Below are positions 24,439 through 34,180 of a stretch of 64,000 nt of DNA, piece after piece. The notes beneath the pieces are model-generated. The model was not told the origin of the DNA. It saw only the letters and a program-made list of their open reading frames with translations, and made no database searches. This DNA is from an uncultured Serinicoccus sp. (GTDB lineage: Bacteria > Actinomycetota > Actinomycetes > Actinomycetales > Dermatophilaceae), in the NCBI RefSeq assembly GCF_947500995.1, contig NZ_CANMUA010000006.1, forward strand, positions 240,373-304,372, given 5' to 3'. The translations under genes were made by a program, and so were the position numbers. How positions within the stretch are numbered: position 1 is the first letter of the stretch; every line of letters begins with the position of its first letter.

Positions 24439-25878
24439 GTGTACATCCCCACCCCGCTCCCCCGCACCAGGCCTGTCAGCATGTCACGCAGGGTGGTGCT
24501 GGCCGGCAGCCTCACCGGCGCCCTCCTCCTCACGGCGTGCGGCGGCTCCTCCGACGACCTGGACCCCTCGGCCGCCGGCGGTTGGTCGCAGGAGTATGCA
24601 GGCACCGAGCTGAACGTCCTGGCCGAGGCCACCCTCAACTCCGACATCCTGGCCCAGATGGCCCCGGAGTTCACGTCCATGACCGGCATCGAGGTCACCA
24701 TCGAGACGGCGCCCTTCGCGCAGCTGGTGCAGCGAGCCACCCTGGACTTCTCGACCTCGCAGGGCGACTTCGACGTCGTCTCCATCCCCTACGACTACCT
24801 GGGCGCCTACGCGGGCAGCGGCTACCTCGAGGACTTCGCCCCGCTGATGGAGGCCAACGCGGACAAGGTCAGCGACGACTTCAGGCAGGAGAACGTCATC
24901 CCCGGGCTGTGGGACACCGCCGCGCAGTGGGACGGCGCCTACTACGGCATGCCGAGCAACAGCGCGGTCACCATGATGATGTACCGGCAGGACCTCTTCG
25001 AGGACGAGTCGGAGCAGGCGGCCTTCATGGACGCCTACGGCTACGAGCTGGCACCGGCCACGACCTGGGAGCAGTACGCCGACATCGCCAAGTTCTTCAC
25101 CCGGGACGCCGGTGAGCAGCTGGCCGGGGAGACGCTGTCCGAGCCCGTCTACGGCGTGACCCTGGCCGGCAAGCGGCACGAGGCGGCGGTCTTCGAGTGG
25201 CTCAACTACGCCAACTCCTTCGGTGGTGGTGTGCTCTCCCCCGAGGGCGAGCTCATCCTGGACACCGACGAGTCCGTGGACAGCCTCGACTACATGAGCT
25301 CCCTGGGCGAGTTCGCGCCCCCGGGATACACCTCGGCCACCTGGGACGAGGTGACGGCCCAGCTGCAGCAGGGCATCGCCGTCCAGGCCATCTCCTGGGG
25401 CGACACCGCCGGGGCCATGGAGAACCCCGACCAGTCGGCCGTCGTCGGCAAGATGGCCTACGGCGACATCCCGGTGCTGGACGAGGGCGACGAGCACCAC
25501 GCCCTGCACGGCGCCTGGACCTACGGCATCAGCACCGAGGCCAGCGACGCGGACGCGGCATACCTCTTCGTAGCATGGGCGCTGTCGGAGCCGGTCCAGA
25601 AGCAGATCGGTGAGATGGGCGGCGTGCCGGCCACCTTCTCCGCCTTCGAGGACCCCGAGCTGCTCGAGACGCTGCCGTCCTGGCCGCAGCAGCTGCGCAG
25701 CCTGGAGAACGCGGTCGCCCGGCCCCGCAACGCCGAGTGGCCGCAGATGCTGGACCAGCTCATGCTGCAGGTCTCCAACGGCCTGGTGGGCGAGGCCACA
25801 CCGCAGGAGGCACTGACCGACGCGCAGGACGAGATCACCGGCATCCTCGGTGACAAGCTGCCGCTGACGGAGTTCTGA
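24439..25878 (+). CDS. Sugar ABC transporter substrate-binding lipoprotein (SBP_bac_1)
   Basis: A 479-residue extracellular solute-binding protein. The GTG start has GGAAGGA six bases upstream. Twin-Arg-like SRRVVLAG, a hydrophobic segment and the lipobox LLTAC (Cys34) mark a lipoprotein. The mature part begins GTELNVLAEATLNSD and contains DFDVVSIPYDYLGAYA, YYGMPSNSAVTMMMYRQDLF and GAWTYGIS, typical of the MalE/UgpB group. It starts an operon with two permeases and catabolic enzymes, which indicates a monosaccharide, polyol or short glycoside ligand. Confidence 0.93.
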   Translation: MYIPTPLPRTRPVSMSRRVVLAGSLTGALLLTACGGSSDDLDPSAAGGWSQEYAGTELNVLAEATLNSDILAQMAPEFTSMTGIEVTIETAPFAQLVQRATLDFSTSQGDFDVVSIPYDYLGAYAGSGYLEDFAPLMEANADKVSDDFRQENVIPGLWDTAAQWDGAYYGMPSNSAVTMMMYRQDLFEDESEQAAFMDAYGYELAPATTWEQYADIAKFFTRDAGEQLAGETLSEPVYGVTLAGKRHEAAVFEWLNYANSFGGGVLSPEGELILDTDESVDSLDYMSSLGEFAPPGYTSATWDEVTAQLQQGIAVQAISWGDTAGAMENPDQSAVVGKMAYGDIPVLDEGDEHHALHGAWTYGISTEASDADAAYLFVAWALSEPVQKQIGEMGGVPATFSAFEDPELLETLPSWPQQLRSLENAVARPRNAEWPQMLDQLMLQVSNGLVGEATPQEALTDAQDEITGILGDKLPLTEF

Positions 25879-25883
25879 GCCCG

Positions 25884-26813
25884 ATGACGATCGCCGTGGA
25901 GCCTGGGCGCGAGGCACCGCCCCCACCGGCGCCGAGGAGGAGGACGGTGCGCTGGGCACGGATCGGGATGCAGGCACCCAGCCTCGTCATCCTGATGCTG
26001 GTGCTGGCGTTCCCGCTCGTCTACAGCCTGCTGCTGAGCTTCCAGTCCTACAGCCCGGTCGACCCGGCTGCCGATGGTCGGTGGATCGGGCTGGACAACT
26101 ACGCACGGATGTTCACCGACACCCAGTTCGGCCAGGCCATCCTCGTCACCCTGGGGTATGTCGTGCTCGCCGTGGCTCTCGAGACGCTCCTCGGTCTCGT
26201 CCTGGGTATCTGGTTGTCGCGTCTGGTCCGGACGCGACGCCTGATGACGTCCCTCCTGCTGCTGCCGATGATCGCCACTCCCCTCGTGGTCGGGCTGATG
26301 TTCAGCTTCGGCCTCAACCCCCAGTTCGGCTACATGACCTCGGCGCTGCAGTCGCTCGGGCTGATCGGCGAGGCGGGGGTGCTGGACAGCCCCGTCGGGG
26401 CGTTCGCGGCCCTCGTCGTCATGGACGTCTGGGAGTGGACCCCCTTCATCGCCCTCATGGTGCTGGCGGGCCTGTCGGCCGCACCCGAGGCCCAGATCCA
26501 GGCAGCGCAGCTCGACGGGTGCTCGACCTTCCAGATCTACTGGCACGTCATGCTGCCCATGATCCGCCCGGTGATCGGGGTGGCCATCCTGTTCCGGGCG
26601 ACCGAGGCGATCCGCATGTTCGACCAGGTCTACATCCTCACCGGCGGCGGCCCCGGATCGGCCACCACGGTCAACGACATCTTCCAGTACCGCGTGAGCT
26701 TCACCGCGTTCGACATGAGCTACGGGGCGACGCTCGGCATCGCGACGTTCGCCGTCGTCATGACGCTGACCTGGGTGCTCTTCCGCTACCTCAACCGAAG
26801 GGGTGCAGCATGA
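25884..26813 (+). CDS. Sugar ABC transporter permease (MalF type)
   Basis: A 309-residue inner-membrane permease with six predicted helices. The EAA loop reads EAQIQAAQLDGCSTFQIYWH, followed by LPMIRPVIG and TGGGPGSATTV, all diagnostic of the MalF/UgpA half. It begins five bases after the binding-protein stop and its own stop overlaps the MalG-type ATG. No ATPase gene is present in the operon, so a shared MsiK-like ATPase elsewhere is inferred. Confidence 0.94.
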   Translation: MTIAVEPGREAPPPPAPRRRTVRWARIGMQAPSLVILMLVLAFPLVYSLLLSFQSYSPVDPAADGRWIGLDNYARMFTDTQFGQAILVTLGYVVLAVALETLLGLVLGIWLSRLVRTRRLMTSLLLLPMIATPLVVGLMFSFGLNPQFGYMTSALQSLGLIGEAGVLDSPVGAFAALVVMDVWEWTPFIALMVLAGLSAAPEAQIQAAQLDGCSTFQIYWHVMLPMIRPVIGVAILFRATEAIRMFDQVYILTGGGPGSATTVNDIFQYRVSFTAFDMSYGATLGIATFAVVMTLTWVLFRYLNRRGAA

Positions 26814-27691
26814 CGACCACGGACGCCCGGGTCGAGACCCGGCCACAGAGGACCGAGCAGCCCCGCCGGACGCCACGACGCGCGTTCGTCACCGTCCTCT
26901 CGGTGCTGGTCCCCGCCGCACTGATGCTCGCCTACCTCTCGCCCATCGTGTGGCTGGTCCTGACCTCGTTCAAGAACCGGGTCGACATCTTCTCCTCCGC
27001 CCCCACGGTGTTCTTCACCCCGACCCTCGCCAACTACGTCGAGGCCTTCGTGGACAAGGGCTTCACCGAGAACCTCGTGAACTCTGCGGTGGTGGGCCTC
27101 GCCTCCACGCTGATCGCGCTCCTGGTGGGCCTGCCGGCGGCCTACAGCCTCAGCCGCGCCAGCAAGGGCGAGGGCTTCATGATGGCGCTCCTGGCCGCCC
27201 GGTTGCTGCCGGCCATGGTGCTGGCCGTCCCGCTCTTCGTGCTCGCCTCCAACCTCGGGCTCCGCGACACCTACGCCGGCCTCATCGCCGCGCACCTGAC
27301 CTTCGCGCTGCCGTTCACGGTATGGATGATGCGCGGCTTCTTCCTCGCCGTCCCGGTCGCCCTCGACGAGGCGGCGCAGCTGGACGGGTGCGGGGAGTGG
27401 GGCACCTTCCTGCGGGTCATCATGCCCATCGTCAAGCCCGGTCTGGCCGCGACGGCCATCTTCTGCCTCATCAACTCCTGGAACGAGTTCCTCTTCGCGC
27501 TGGTCCTCACCGGGCGGGAGACCCAGACGCTGCCGGTGGCCATCCCCAGCCTCATCACCCCGATCGGCACGTCCTGGGGCCAGGTCGCGGCCGTGGGCAC
27601 CGTCACGGTCATGCCGGTCATGATCGTGGCCTTCATCGTCCAGAAGCACATCGTTGCCGGCATGACCGGCGGAGCCATCTCAGCGGAGTGA
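26810..27691 (+). CDS. Sugar ABC transporter permease (MalG type)
   Basis: A 293-residue permease. The ATG at 26810 overlaps the preceding stop (ATGA); the much longer open frame upstream is a shadow of the MalF-type gene. It shows LSPIVWLVLTSFKNRVDIF at the first helix, the EAA loop ALDEAAQLDGCGEWGTFLRV, NSWNEFLFALVLTGRETQTL and a C-terminal QKHIVAGMTGGAI. It completes the membrane channel with the MalF-type subunit. Confidence 0.94.
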   Translation: MTTTDARVETRPQRTEQPRRTPRRAFVTVLSVLVPAALMLAYLSPIVWLVLTSFKNRVDIFSSAPTVFFTPTLANYVEAFVDKGFTENLVNSAVVGLASTLIALLVGLPAAYSLSRASKGEGFMMALLAARLLPAMVLAVPLFVLASNLGLRDTYAGLIAAHLTFALPFTVWMMRGFFLAVPVALDEAAQLDGCGEWGTFLRVIMPIVKPGLAATAIFCLINSWNEFLFALVLTGRETQTLPVAIPSLITPIGTSWGQVAAVGTVTVMPVMIVAFIVQKHIVAGMTGGAISAE

Positions 27692-27735
27692 GCCACACAC
27701 AGCCCCGCACCGCCCTCGCCTCTCAGGAGACACCC

Positions 27736-28236
27736 ATGCTGGTCCGATCCACCACCACCGTCATCCAGACCCCGGCGCGCCAGGAGTTCTTCGACGTGAC
27801 CGAGCAGTTCACCGCCTTCATCACCGAGTCCGGGTGCACGGACGGGCTCGCCGTCGCCTACACCCAGCACACCAGCTGCTGCGTGTTCATCCAGGAGGAG
27901 TCGGAGGACACGACCTACTACGGGACCCAGCTGCTCCTCCAGGACACGCTCAACGTCCTGGCCAAGATCGCGCCGCCGACACGGAACGAGGGCCAGTACC
28001 TGCACCCGGGCCCCATCCACATCAAGAACGCCGCGGACCTGCGCGGGGAGCACCCGTCCTGGGGCCTGAACACCGACGGCCACATCATCTCCTCCATCCT
28101 GGGCCGCTCCGCGACGGTGCCGGTGGTCGACGGCGAACCCGTCCTCGGCGAGTTCGGGCGCATCTACGTCGGGGACCTGGACTCGGTCCGCGCCCGCGAG
28201 CGGACGGTCTACTTCACCGTCCTGGGTGCTCCGTGA
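27736..28236 (+). CDS. YjbQ-family protein
   Basis: A 166-residue member of the YjbQ/UPF0047 family. CAGGAG lies seven bases before the ATG. The conserved block YTQHTSCCVFIQEES and the C-terminal GHIISSILGRSATVPVVDG match the family core. Some relatives show weak thiamine-phosphate synthase activity, but the true role is unsettled. Its place between sugar permeases and an FGGY kinase, with the kinase start overlapping its stop, suggests a role in carbohydrate metabolism here, perhaps as an isomerase or mutarotase-like step; this is speculation. Confidence 0.85.
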   Translation: MLVRSTTTVIQTPARQEFFDVTEQFTAFITESGCTDGLAVAYTQHTSCCVFIQEESEDTTYYGTQLLLQDTLNVLAKIAPPTRNEGQYLHPGPIHIKNAADLRGEHPSWGLNTDGHIISSILGRSATVPVVDGEPVLGEFGRIYVGDLDSVRARERTVYFTVLGAP

Positions 28237-29687
28237 TCGTCTACGCGGTCGACCTGGGCACGACCAACGTCAAGGTCGTCCGGTATGACGATGCCGCACG
28301 TGCCCGGGCGACGGCGTCGTCGCCGATGCACTACCACCGCGAGGGCGACCGGGTCACCTTCGACCCGGACACCGTCGTCGACACCGTGCTCGACCTCATC
28401 CGCGCGGCCGGACGGGAGGCGCCGGAGACCGAGTCGTCCGCGAGCATCGTGCTCACCGGTCAGGCCGAGTCCCTCGTCCTGGTGGACGCGCAGGGGCAGG
28501 TCGTGGGTCCGGGGATCTCCTGGATGGACGAGCGGTCGGGTGTCCAGGCCCGGGAGATGGCGGCGGCCTTCGACCCCGACGAGGCCTTCGCGATCACCGG
28601 GGAGCCGGAGCCGGTGCCCACCTGGCCCGCGACCAAGCTGCGGTGGCTGGCGCAGCACCACCCCGAGGTCCTCCCCCGCGTCCGACACGTCTTCATGATC
28701 AAGGACTTCGTCATCTGGCGGCTCACCGGGCGCGCGGTGGGCGAGGAGACCACGCGCGGCTTCACCTACCTCTACGACGTGTCCCGGCGCGACTACTGGC
28801 CGGACATGCTGGACTTCTGCGGGGTGACCCCGGGGATGATGCCCGAGGTGGTCCCCGCCGGAGCGACCGTCGGCCCGGTGGTCCCGCGCCTCAGCGAGCG
28901 GCTGCCCCCGGCGTCATACACGGTGAACACCGGCGCGCTGGACCACTTCTGCGCGATGCTCGGCACGGGCACCTACGCCCCCGGCCAGCTGAGCGTCTCC
29001 GCCGGGACCGTGCTGGCGCTGTCCATGCTGGCCGACGGCTGGACGCACGACCCCACCTTCAGGGTGTCCTTCCACGCCGGGCTCCGACCGGACGACACGG
29101 TCCTCTTCAGCTGCGCCGACAGCGGAGGTGTATGCCTCGGCTGGCTCCAGGAGATCCTGGGCGCGGACGGCGACCTCGGGGCCGTCGAGCCGCAGCTGCG
29201 CGACGTGGACAGGGGGGCGGCACCGCTGTTCCTCCCCTACCTCACCGGCCTCAACCCGCCGGACTTCAATCCCCGGGCCCGAGGCGCGTTCCTCGACCTC
29301 CAGCTCCGCCACCGGCGCAGCGACCTGGTCTACTCCGTCATGGAGGGGGTGGCCCACCTGCTCCGGCGGAACCTCGTGGACCTCGGGGCGCATGGCCAGT
29401 CGGCGACCTCGCTCACGTCGGCGGGCGGCGGCACGGCCTCGGACGTCTGGAACCAGCTCAAGGCCGACGTCACCGGGGTGGAGCTGACCGTGCCGCGCGA
29501 ACCCCAGGACGCCTGCCGCGGCGCCGCCATCCTCGCCCTGGCCGCCGGTGGAACGATCGGCTCGATCGACGACACCGCGCACCTCAGCCGACCCCCCGTC
29601 GCCACCTACCGACCCCGTGCCGACCCGCTCACCGACCAGCGCTACGCAGCCTTCGACACGGCCCTGCAGCGACTGTACGGCCCCTGA
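28233..29687 (+). CDS. FGGY-family carbohydrate kinase
   Basis: A 484-residue sugar kinase of the xylulokinase/glycerol kinase family. The GTG start overlaps the YjbQ stop (GTGA). The N-terminal phosphate-1 motif is VDLGTTNVKVVRYD, then SWMDERSG, the catalytic Asp in NTGALDHFCAMLG, the phosphate-2 region LSVSAGTVLAL, and the adenosine block TSAGGGTASDVWNQLKADV with DACRGAAILA. It phosphorylates the sugar brought in by the ABC importer; a ketose (xylulose-, ribulose- or erythrulose-like) is plausible given the TPI-like protein. Confidence 0.92.
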   Translation: MIVYAVDLGTTNVKVVRYDDAARARATASSPMHYHREGDRVTFDPDTVVDTVLDLIRAAGREAPETESSASIVLTGQAESLVLVDAQGQVVGPGISWMDERSGVQAREMAAAFDPDEAFAITGEPEPVPTWPATKLRWLAQHHPEVLPRVRHVFMIKDFVIWRLTGRAVGEETTRGFTYLYDVSRRDYWPDMLDFCGVTPGMMPEVVPAGATVGPVVPRLSERLPPASYTVNTGALDHFCAMLGTGTYAPGQLSVSAGTVLALSMLADGWTHDPTFRVSFHAGLRPDDTVLFSCADSGGVCLGWLQEILGADGDLGAVEPQLRDVDRGAAPLFLPYLTGLNPPDFNPRARGAFLDLQLRHRRSDLVYSVMEGVAHLLRRNLVDLGAHGQSATSLTSAGGGTASDVWNQLKADVTGVELTVPREPQDACRGAAILALAAGGTIGSIDDTAHLSRPPVATYRPRADPLTDQRYAAFDTALQRLYGP

Positions 29688-29739
29688 CCCGACCGCCCAC
29701 CCCACGTCTCACCACACGCATACCACCAAGGAGAAGATC

Positions 29740-30543
29740 ATGATCCTGTGCTGCTCGAGCGTCATGCTGCCCGACGAGTCGCTGACCTCGCAGGCCGAGC
29801 GACTCAAGACCTGGGGCTTCGACGCCATCGCGGTCTTCCAGGACTACGCCCGCTGGGATGACACCGTGCACCGCGAGCTCGTGGAGCTCGAGTCCCGCAC
29901 CGGCGTGCGCCCGGTCGAGTTCGTCCTCATGGACGAGATCTACGGCAAGGCCATGTCGTCCGACGCGGCGCTCCGGACGGCGTGCCGGGACATGTACACG
30001 CAGGCGGCCGACGTCTGCGCCGAGCTCGGCCTCGTCACCGAGATCGAGTACGAGTACGGTCCCCAGGACCCGATGCCCCTCTTCGACCCCTACCAGCGGA
30101 TGGACGCGGAGACCGAGGAGGCGTTCCTGCAGTTCTACCGCGAGCTGCTGGACCGCGTGGCCGGGTCGGACGGGAAGATCCTGCTGGAGCCGCTCAACCG
30201 CTACGAGAGCCGCTACCTCAACTCGGTCGCCGACAACCTGCGCATGATCGAGAAGGTGGACCACCCCAACGCGGGACTGCTCCCGGACACCTTCCACATG
30301 TCGATCGAGGAGAAGAACGTCGCGGACTCCCTCCGCGCCGCCGGGGACCAGGTCCGTCACGTGCACCTGGGCGACAGCAACCGGCTCCTGCCCGGTCACG
30401 GTGCGCTGGACTGGCCCGACATCTTCGCCGCCCTGTCGGAGATCGGCTACCACGGCACCGTCAACCTGGAGTGCTCGACCAGCGGCGACCCCGAGCGGAC
30501 CCTCCCCGAGACGGTGCGCTTACTGCGCGACCTCGCAGCCTGA
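29740..30543 (+). CDS. Sugar phosphate isomerase/epimerase (xylose isomerase-like TIM barrel)
   Basis: A 267-residue AP-endonuclease-2-type TIM barrel. AAGGAG lies six bases upstream of the ATG. The four metal ligands of the family are visible: Glu in LLEPLNRYES, Asp/His in LLPDTFHMSIEE, His in RHVHLGDSNRLLPGHG and Glu in VNLECST. Members include hydroxypyruvate isomerase and tagatose 3-epimerase. It probably converts the sugar or its phosphate before or after the kinase step. Confidence 0.9.
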   Translation: MILCCSSVMLPDESLTSQAERLKTWGFDAIAVFQDYARWDDTVHRELVELESRTGVRPVEFVLMDEIYGKAMSSDAALRTACRDMYTQAADVCAELGLVTEIEYEYGPQDPMPLFDPYQRMDAETEEAFLQFYRELLDRVAGSDGKILLEPLNRYESRYLNSVADNLRMIEKVDHPNAGLLPDTFHMSIEEKNVADSLRAAGDQVRHVHLGDSNRLLPGHGALDWPDIFAALSEIGYHGTVNLECSTSGDPERTLPETVRLLRDLAA

Positions 30544-30582
30544 CCCACCACCAGAACACCCGAGACACCGAGGAGACACACC

Positions 30583-31350
30583 ATGGACCTGAAGCTGGCC
30601 GGCAAGACCGCCGTCATCACCGGCGGTGCACGAGGCATCGGCCTGAGCATGGCGCGGGCCCTCGCTGCCGAGGGCGTGAACGTCGCCCTGCTCGACCTGC
30701 TGGAGGGGGTGGGCGACACGGCCGCGGAGATCTCCACCGAGTTCGGCGTGCAGACCTGCGGTCTGCGGCTCGACGTGACGGACCAGGACGCCACCGAGGC
30801 GTGCTTCGCGACCGTGCGGGAGCAGCTCGGCGTCCCCCAGGTGCTCCTGACCGCCGCGGGGATCGAGATCAACGAGGACTCCATCGACGTCTCGGCCGCG
30901 GACTGGCGCAAGGTCATCGACGTGAACCTGGCCGGGACGTTCTTCTCCTGCCAGGCCTTCGGCCGCGGACTGCTCGACGCCGAGCTGCCGGGCAGCGCCG
31001 TCCTGGTCGCCTCGATGTCCGGTGTCATCGTCAACGTGCCCCAGTGGGCGGCCTCCTACAACTCCTCGAAGGCAGCAGTCGCCCACCTCGCGCGCTCGCT
31101 CGCGGTGGAGTGGGCGGCCGCGGGCATCCGGGTCAACTCGATGTCCCCCGGCTACGTCCTGACCGACCTCACCCGACAGATCCTCGAGCGGCAGCCCGAG
31201 CTGGAGGCCGAGTGGGTGGCCCTCATCCCCCAGGGCCGGATGGCGACGCCCGAGGACCTGGCGGGGCTGGTGCTCTTCCTCGCCTCGGACATCTCCTCCT
31301 ACCTCACCGGGCAGCAAATCGTCATCGACGGCGGCTACACGGCGGTCTGA
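30583..31350 (+). CDS. SDR-family oxidoreductase (polyol/sugar dehydrogenase-like)
   Basis: A 255-residue short-chain dehydrogenase with TGGARGIG at 14-21, Asp after strand two (LLDLLEG, favouring NAD), the TAAGI segment, Ser in VASMSGVIVN, Tyr/Lys in ASYNSSKAAV and the C-terminal LTGQQIVIDGGYTAV. GAGGAG is close upstream of the ATG. As last gene of the sugar operon it probably oxidises a polyol to the ketose that the FGGY kinase uses. Confidence 0.92.
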   Translation: MDLKLAGKTAVITGGARGIGLSMARALAAEGVNVALLDLLEGVGDTAAEISTEFGVQTCGLRLDVTDQDATEACFATVREQLGVPQVLLTAAGIEINEDSIDVSAADWRKVIDVNLAGTFFSCQAFGRGLLDAELPGSAVLVASMSGVIVNVPQWAASYNSSKAAVAHLARSLAVEWAAAGIRVNSMSPGYVLTDLTRQILERQPELEAEWVALIPQGRMATPEDLAGLVLFLASDISSYLTGQQIVIDGGYTAV

Positions 31351-31443
31351 CCGTGGTGGTCGTGCGGGCGCGACCCGCTCCCGTCTGGTGGGCCGCTGGT
31401 GCCACGCCGCGCGCCGCCGTCAGGCGGGGTCGTCTCGCTCGAC

Positions 31444-33165
31444 CTAGGCGACGTCGGTGGCTGCACGCCGCCGCCGTCGTTGCTCGACGGGGTCGGGGAC
31501 GGGCGCCGCGGCGATGAGACGTCGGGTGTAGGCGTCCTCTGGTCGCGTGAGGACGTCCTCACGGCTCCCCTGCTCCACGATCTTGCCCTGGCTCATGACC
31601 GCTATCCGGTCGGAGAGCAGCTCGACGACGGCCAGGTCGTGGCTGATGAAGAGGCAGGAGAAGCCGAGTTCGCGCTGCAGCTCGAGGATCAGATCGAGCA
31701 GGCGGGCCTGGACCGAGACGTCCAGCGCACTGGTCGGCTCGTCCGCGACGAGCAGCTCGGGGTGGGCAGCCAGGGCCCGCGCGATGGCGACTCGTTGGCG
31801 TTGGCCTCCGGACAGCTCGTGGGGGAACCGGTTGCGCCACGAGGACGGGAGCTGAACGCTGTCCAGCAGTTCACTCACGCGGTTCTCCAGCTCACGCCGT
31901 CCCTCGGGCACCAGCCGGTGGAGTCGGAGAGGCTCGCTGACGCTGTCGCCGATGGTGTAGCGAGGGTTGAGCGACGCGGCAGGGTCCTGGAACACCATGC
32001 CGATGTGGCGTCGGAGGGGACGCAGCTGGCGGCGCGACGCCGTGCTGATGTCGGTCCCGGTGACCTCGACCGTTCCTGAGGTGACCTGCTGCAGCCCCAC
32101 GACGACTCGACCGAGGGTGGACTTCCCCGATCCCGACTCCCCGACCAGCCCCACGATCTCGCCGCGGTTCATGTCGAGGCTCACCTGGTCCACCGCCCGG
32201 AAGGGGCGCCGACCGAAACCGCCCGGGTAGTCCACCACCACGTCGCGCAACCGGAGGATGGCATCCGCAACTGGCTCCCGGCTGTCGTCGCCAGTCGTCG
32301 GACCTCGCTGGTGCGTGGCTGCCGGCGGATCCGCGCGACGTCGGCCCAGGTGGGGCACCGAGGCGAGGAGCTGCTGGGTGTAGGGGTGCTGCGGGTGGGC
32401 GAACAGGTCATCGACCGACGCCTGCTCGACGATCTGCCCGTCCTTCATGACGATGACCCTGTCGGCGATGTCGGCCACGACCCCCATGTCGTGGGTGATG
32501 AGGACCATGGCCGCGGAGATGCGTTGCCGGAGGTCTCGCATCAGCTGGAGGATCTCGGCCTGGACGGTGACGTCGAGGGCCGTGGTCGGCTCGTCCGCCA
32601 GGAGCACCTTCGGATCGCAGGAGATCGCCATGGCGATCATCGCTCGCTGACGTTGACCACCCGAGAGCTGGTGCGGGTAGTAGCCGACACGCTCCTCCGG
32701 GTCCGGCATCCCGACGAGGCGCAGCATCTCGACGGCTCGGTCACGAGCCTGTCTGCGGGTCATCGACAGATGCAGACGCAGCATCTCGCTGATCTGCCAC
32801 CCGATCGTGAAGACGGGGTTGAGCGCGGTCATCGGCTCCTGGAAGATCATCGCGACGTCACGCCCACGCATCTGCCGGAGCGCCGACTCGTCGAAGCCGG
32901 AGACGTCCTCGCCCTCGAGCTCGACCCTGCCGCTCAGCTGCGCGGAGCTGGGGAGGAGCCGCAGGACCGACATCGCGCTGACGCTCTTGCCCGACCCGGA
33001 CTCACCCACGATGGCCAGGATCTCCCCGGGGAAGACCTCGAGGCTGACCTCCTGGGTCGCTGCGACGACGCACCCGCCGACGGCGAAGGACACCGACACG
33101 TCTCGCAGGGCCAGCACCGGTCGCTCCCCCTCCGGAACCTGTGGAGCAGTGGTCTCGTCACGCAT
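31444..33165 (-). CDS. Dpp-type ABC transporter ATP-binding protein, two fused domains
   Basis: A 573-residue protein with two nucleotide-binding domains in one chain. Domain 1 (about 15-270): Walker [12 protein letters not shown], signature [15 protein letters not shown], Walker [14 protein letters not shown]. Domain 2 (about 305-555): [41 protein letters not shown]. This is a DppD-DppF fusion. It has no permease on its own strand; the matching DppB/DppC and binding protein are on the plus strand from 35.6 kb. Its start overlaps the Lrp-type regulator's stop by 8 bases. Confidence 0.94.
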   Translation of the reverse strand: MRDETTAPQVPEGERPVLALRDVSVSFAVGGCVVAATQEVSLEVFPGEILAIVGESGSGKSVSAMSVLRLLPSSAQLSGRVELEGEDVSGFDESALRQMRGRDVAMIFQEPMTALNPVFTIGWQISEMLRLHLSMTRRQARDRAVEMLRLVGMPDPEERVGYYPHQLSGGQRQRAMIAMAISCDPKVLLADEPTTALDVTVQAEILQLMRDLRQRISAAMVLITHDMGVVADIADRVIVMKDGQIVEQASVDDLFAHPQHPYTQQLLASVPHLGRRRADPPAATHQRGPTTGDDSREPVADAILRLRDVVVDYPGGFGRRPFRAVDQVSLDMNRGEIVGLVGESGSGKSTLGRVVVGLQQVTSGTVEVTGTDISTASRRQLRPLRRHIGMVFQDPAASLNPRYTIGDSVSEPLRLHRLVPEGRRELENRVSELLDSVQLPSSWRNRFPHELSGGQRQRVAIARALAAHPELLVADEPTSALDVSVQARLLDLILELQRELGFSCLFISHDLAVVELLSDRIAVMSQGKIVEQGSREDVLTRPEDAYTRRLIAAAPVPDPVEQRRRRRAATDVA

Positions 33166-34180
33166 GTGTCTCTTCTTCCGCTGTGTCGATGAGGGCGAGG
33201 GTTCTGCGGTTGAGGACGAAGGCGCGTCGGAGGGTGGCCAGCTGCTGACCCGCCTCTGCGCGGTGCAGCCCCGGCAGGCCGGCGAGCACCTCGGTGTTGA
33301 ACCGGTGCAGGTCGGCCTGGTCCCGGAGGACCACCTCGAGGGTGATGTTGCTGTGTCCGGAGGTGGCGGCGACGTAGCGGACCTCGGGACACCGCGTGAG
33401 GGTCTTCGCCGCGTCGTCGACGTGCCGGAGGTCCATGTGCAACCAGTACATGGCGGGTGCCGAATAACCGAGGAGCTCGGGGTCCACCAGCGTGCTGAGC
33501 CGGACCCGCCCCTCCGTCAGCAGGTTGTCCAGCCGTCGGCGCACGGAGGTCTCGCTCGCCCCGAGCTGCTGGGCGAGCTCGGAGATGCTGGCTCGCGCGT
33601 CGACGCTCAGCAGGTCGACGAGGGCGCGCTCGCGCTCGTCCAGCGGCCGGGGGTCTCCGGGGGTCACCGCGCCCCGGTGCTGCACCAGGATGTCGGCCGC
33701 CTCCGCCGGCAGGTCCGTCTGCAGCCAGGTGTGCTCGAGCTTGTAGTGCGACAGGACGCTCTCGGTCTTGGTGGCCCACACCCCGGGTATGCGGTCGATC
33801 TCGGTGAGCAGCACCCGCGCGAGCTCGGCCTGCGAGCTGACGATGAGCTCGACCACCAGGTCGAAGGAACCGGTGAGCAGGGCGGCGAACCGGACGTCGG
33901 TGCGCCCGGCCAGCGCCTTGGCCACCTGGGTGACGGATCCGGCGGTGGTCGTGATCTCCACGAGGACGGGATAGCCCTCGACGCAGAGCAGCGGGTCCGT
34001 CGTGGCGACGACCTGGGCCAGTCCTTCTCCGAAGAGTCGTTGTGCACGGCGCGCCACCGTGCTGTCCGAGCTGCCGGTGGCGCCGGCGATCTGCTGCCAC
34101 GTCGCGCGACCGTGGATCTGCAGTGCCGCGATGATGCGCCGGTCGAGCTGGTCGAGGCCAGGCGCCTGATGATTCCTCAC
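33158..34180 (-). CDS. Tandem Lrp/AsnC-family transcriptional regulator
   Basis: At 340 residues this is twice the usual Lrp length and contains two full units: helix-turn-helix 1 (LDQLDRRIIAALQIHGRATW, then AGATGSSDSTVARRAQRL) with effector domain 1 (about 70-150), and helix-turn-helix 2 (LDERERALVDLLSVDARASI, then SETSVRRRLDNLL) with effector domain 2 (about 245-325). One chain thus resembles an Lrp dimer. It is divergent from a dipeptidase/Dpp operon and co-transcribed with its ATPase, so it likely senses an amino acid or peptide product. Confidence 0.9.
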   Translation of the reverse strand: MRNHQAPGLDQLDRRIIAALQIHGRATWQQIAGATGSSDSTVARRAQRLFGEGLAQVVATTDPLLCVEGYPVLVEITTTAGSVTQVAKALAGRTDVRFAALLTGSFDLVVELIVSSQAELARVLLTEIDRIPGVWATKTESVLSHYKLEHTWLQTDLPAEAADILVQHRGAVTPGDPRPLDERERALVDLLSVDARASISELAQQLGASETSVRRRLDNLLTEGRVRLSTLVDPELLGYSAPAMYWLHMDLRHVDDAAKTLTRCPEVRYVAATSGHSNITLEVVLRDQADLHRFNTEVLAGLPGLHRAEAGQQLATLRRAFVLNRRTLALIDTAEEETHA

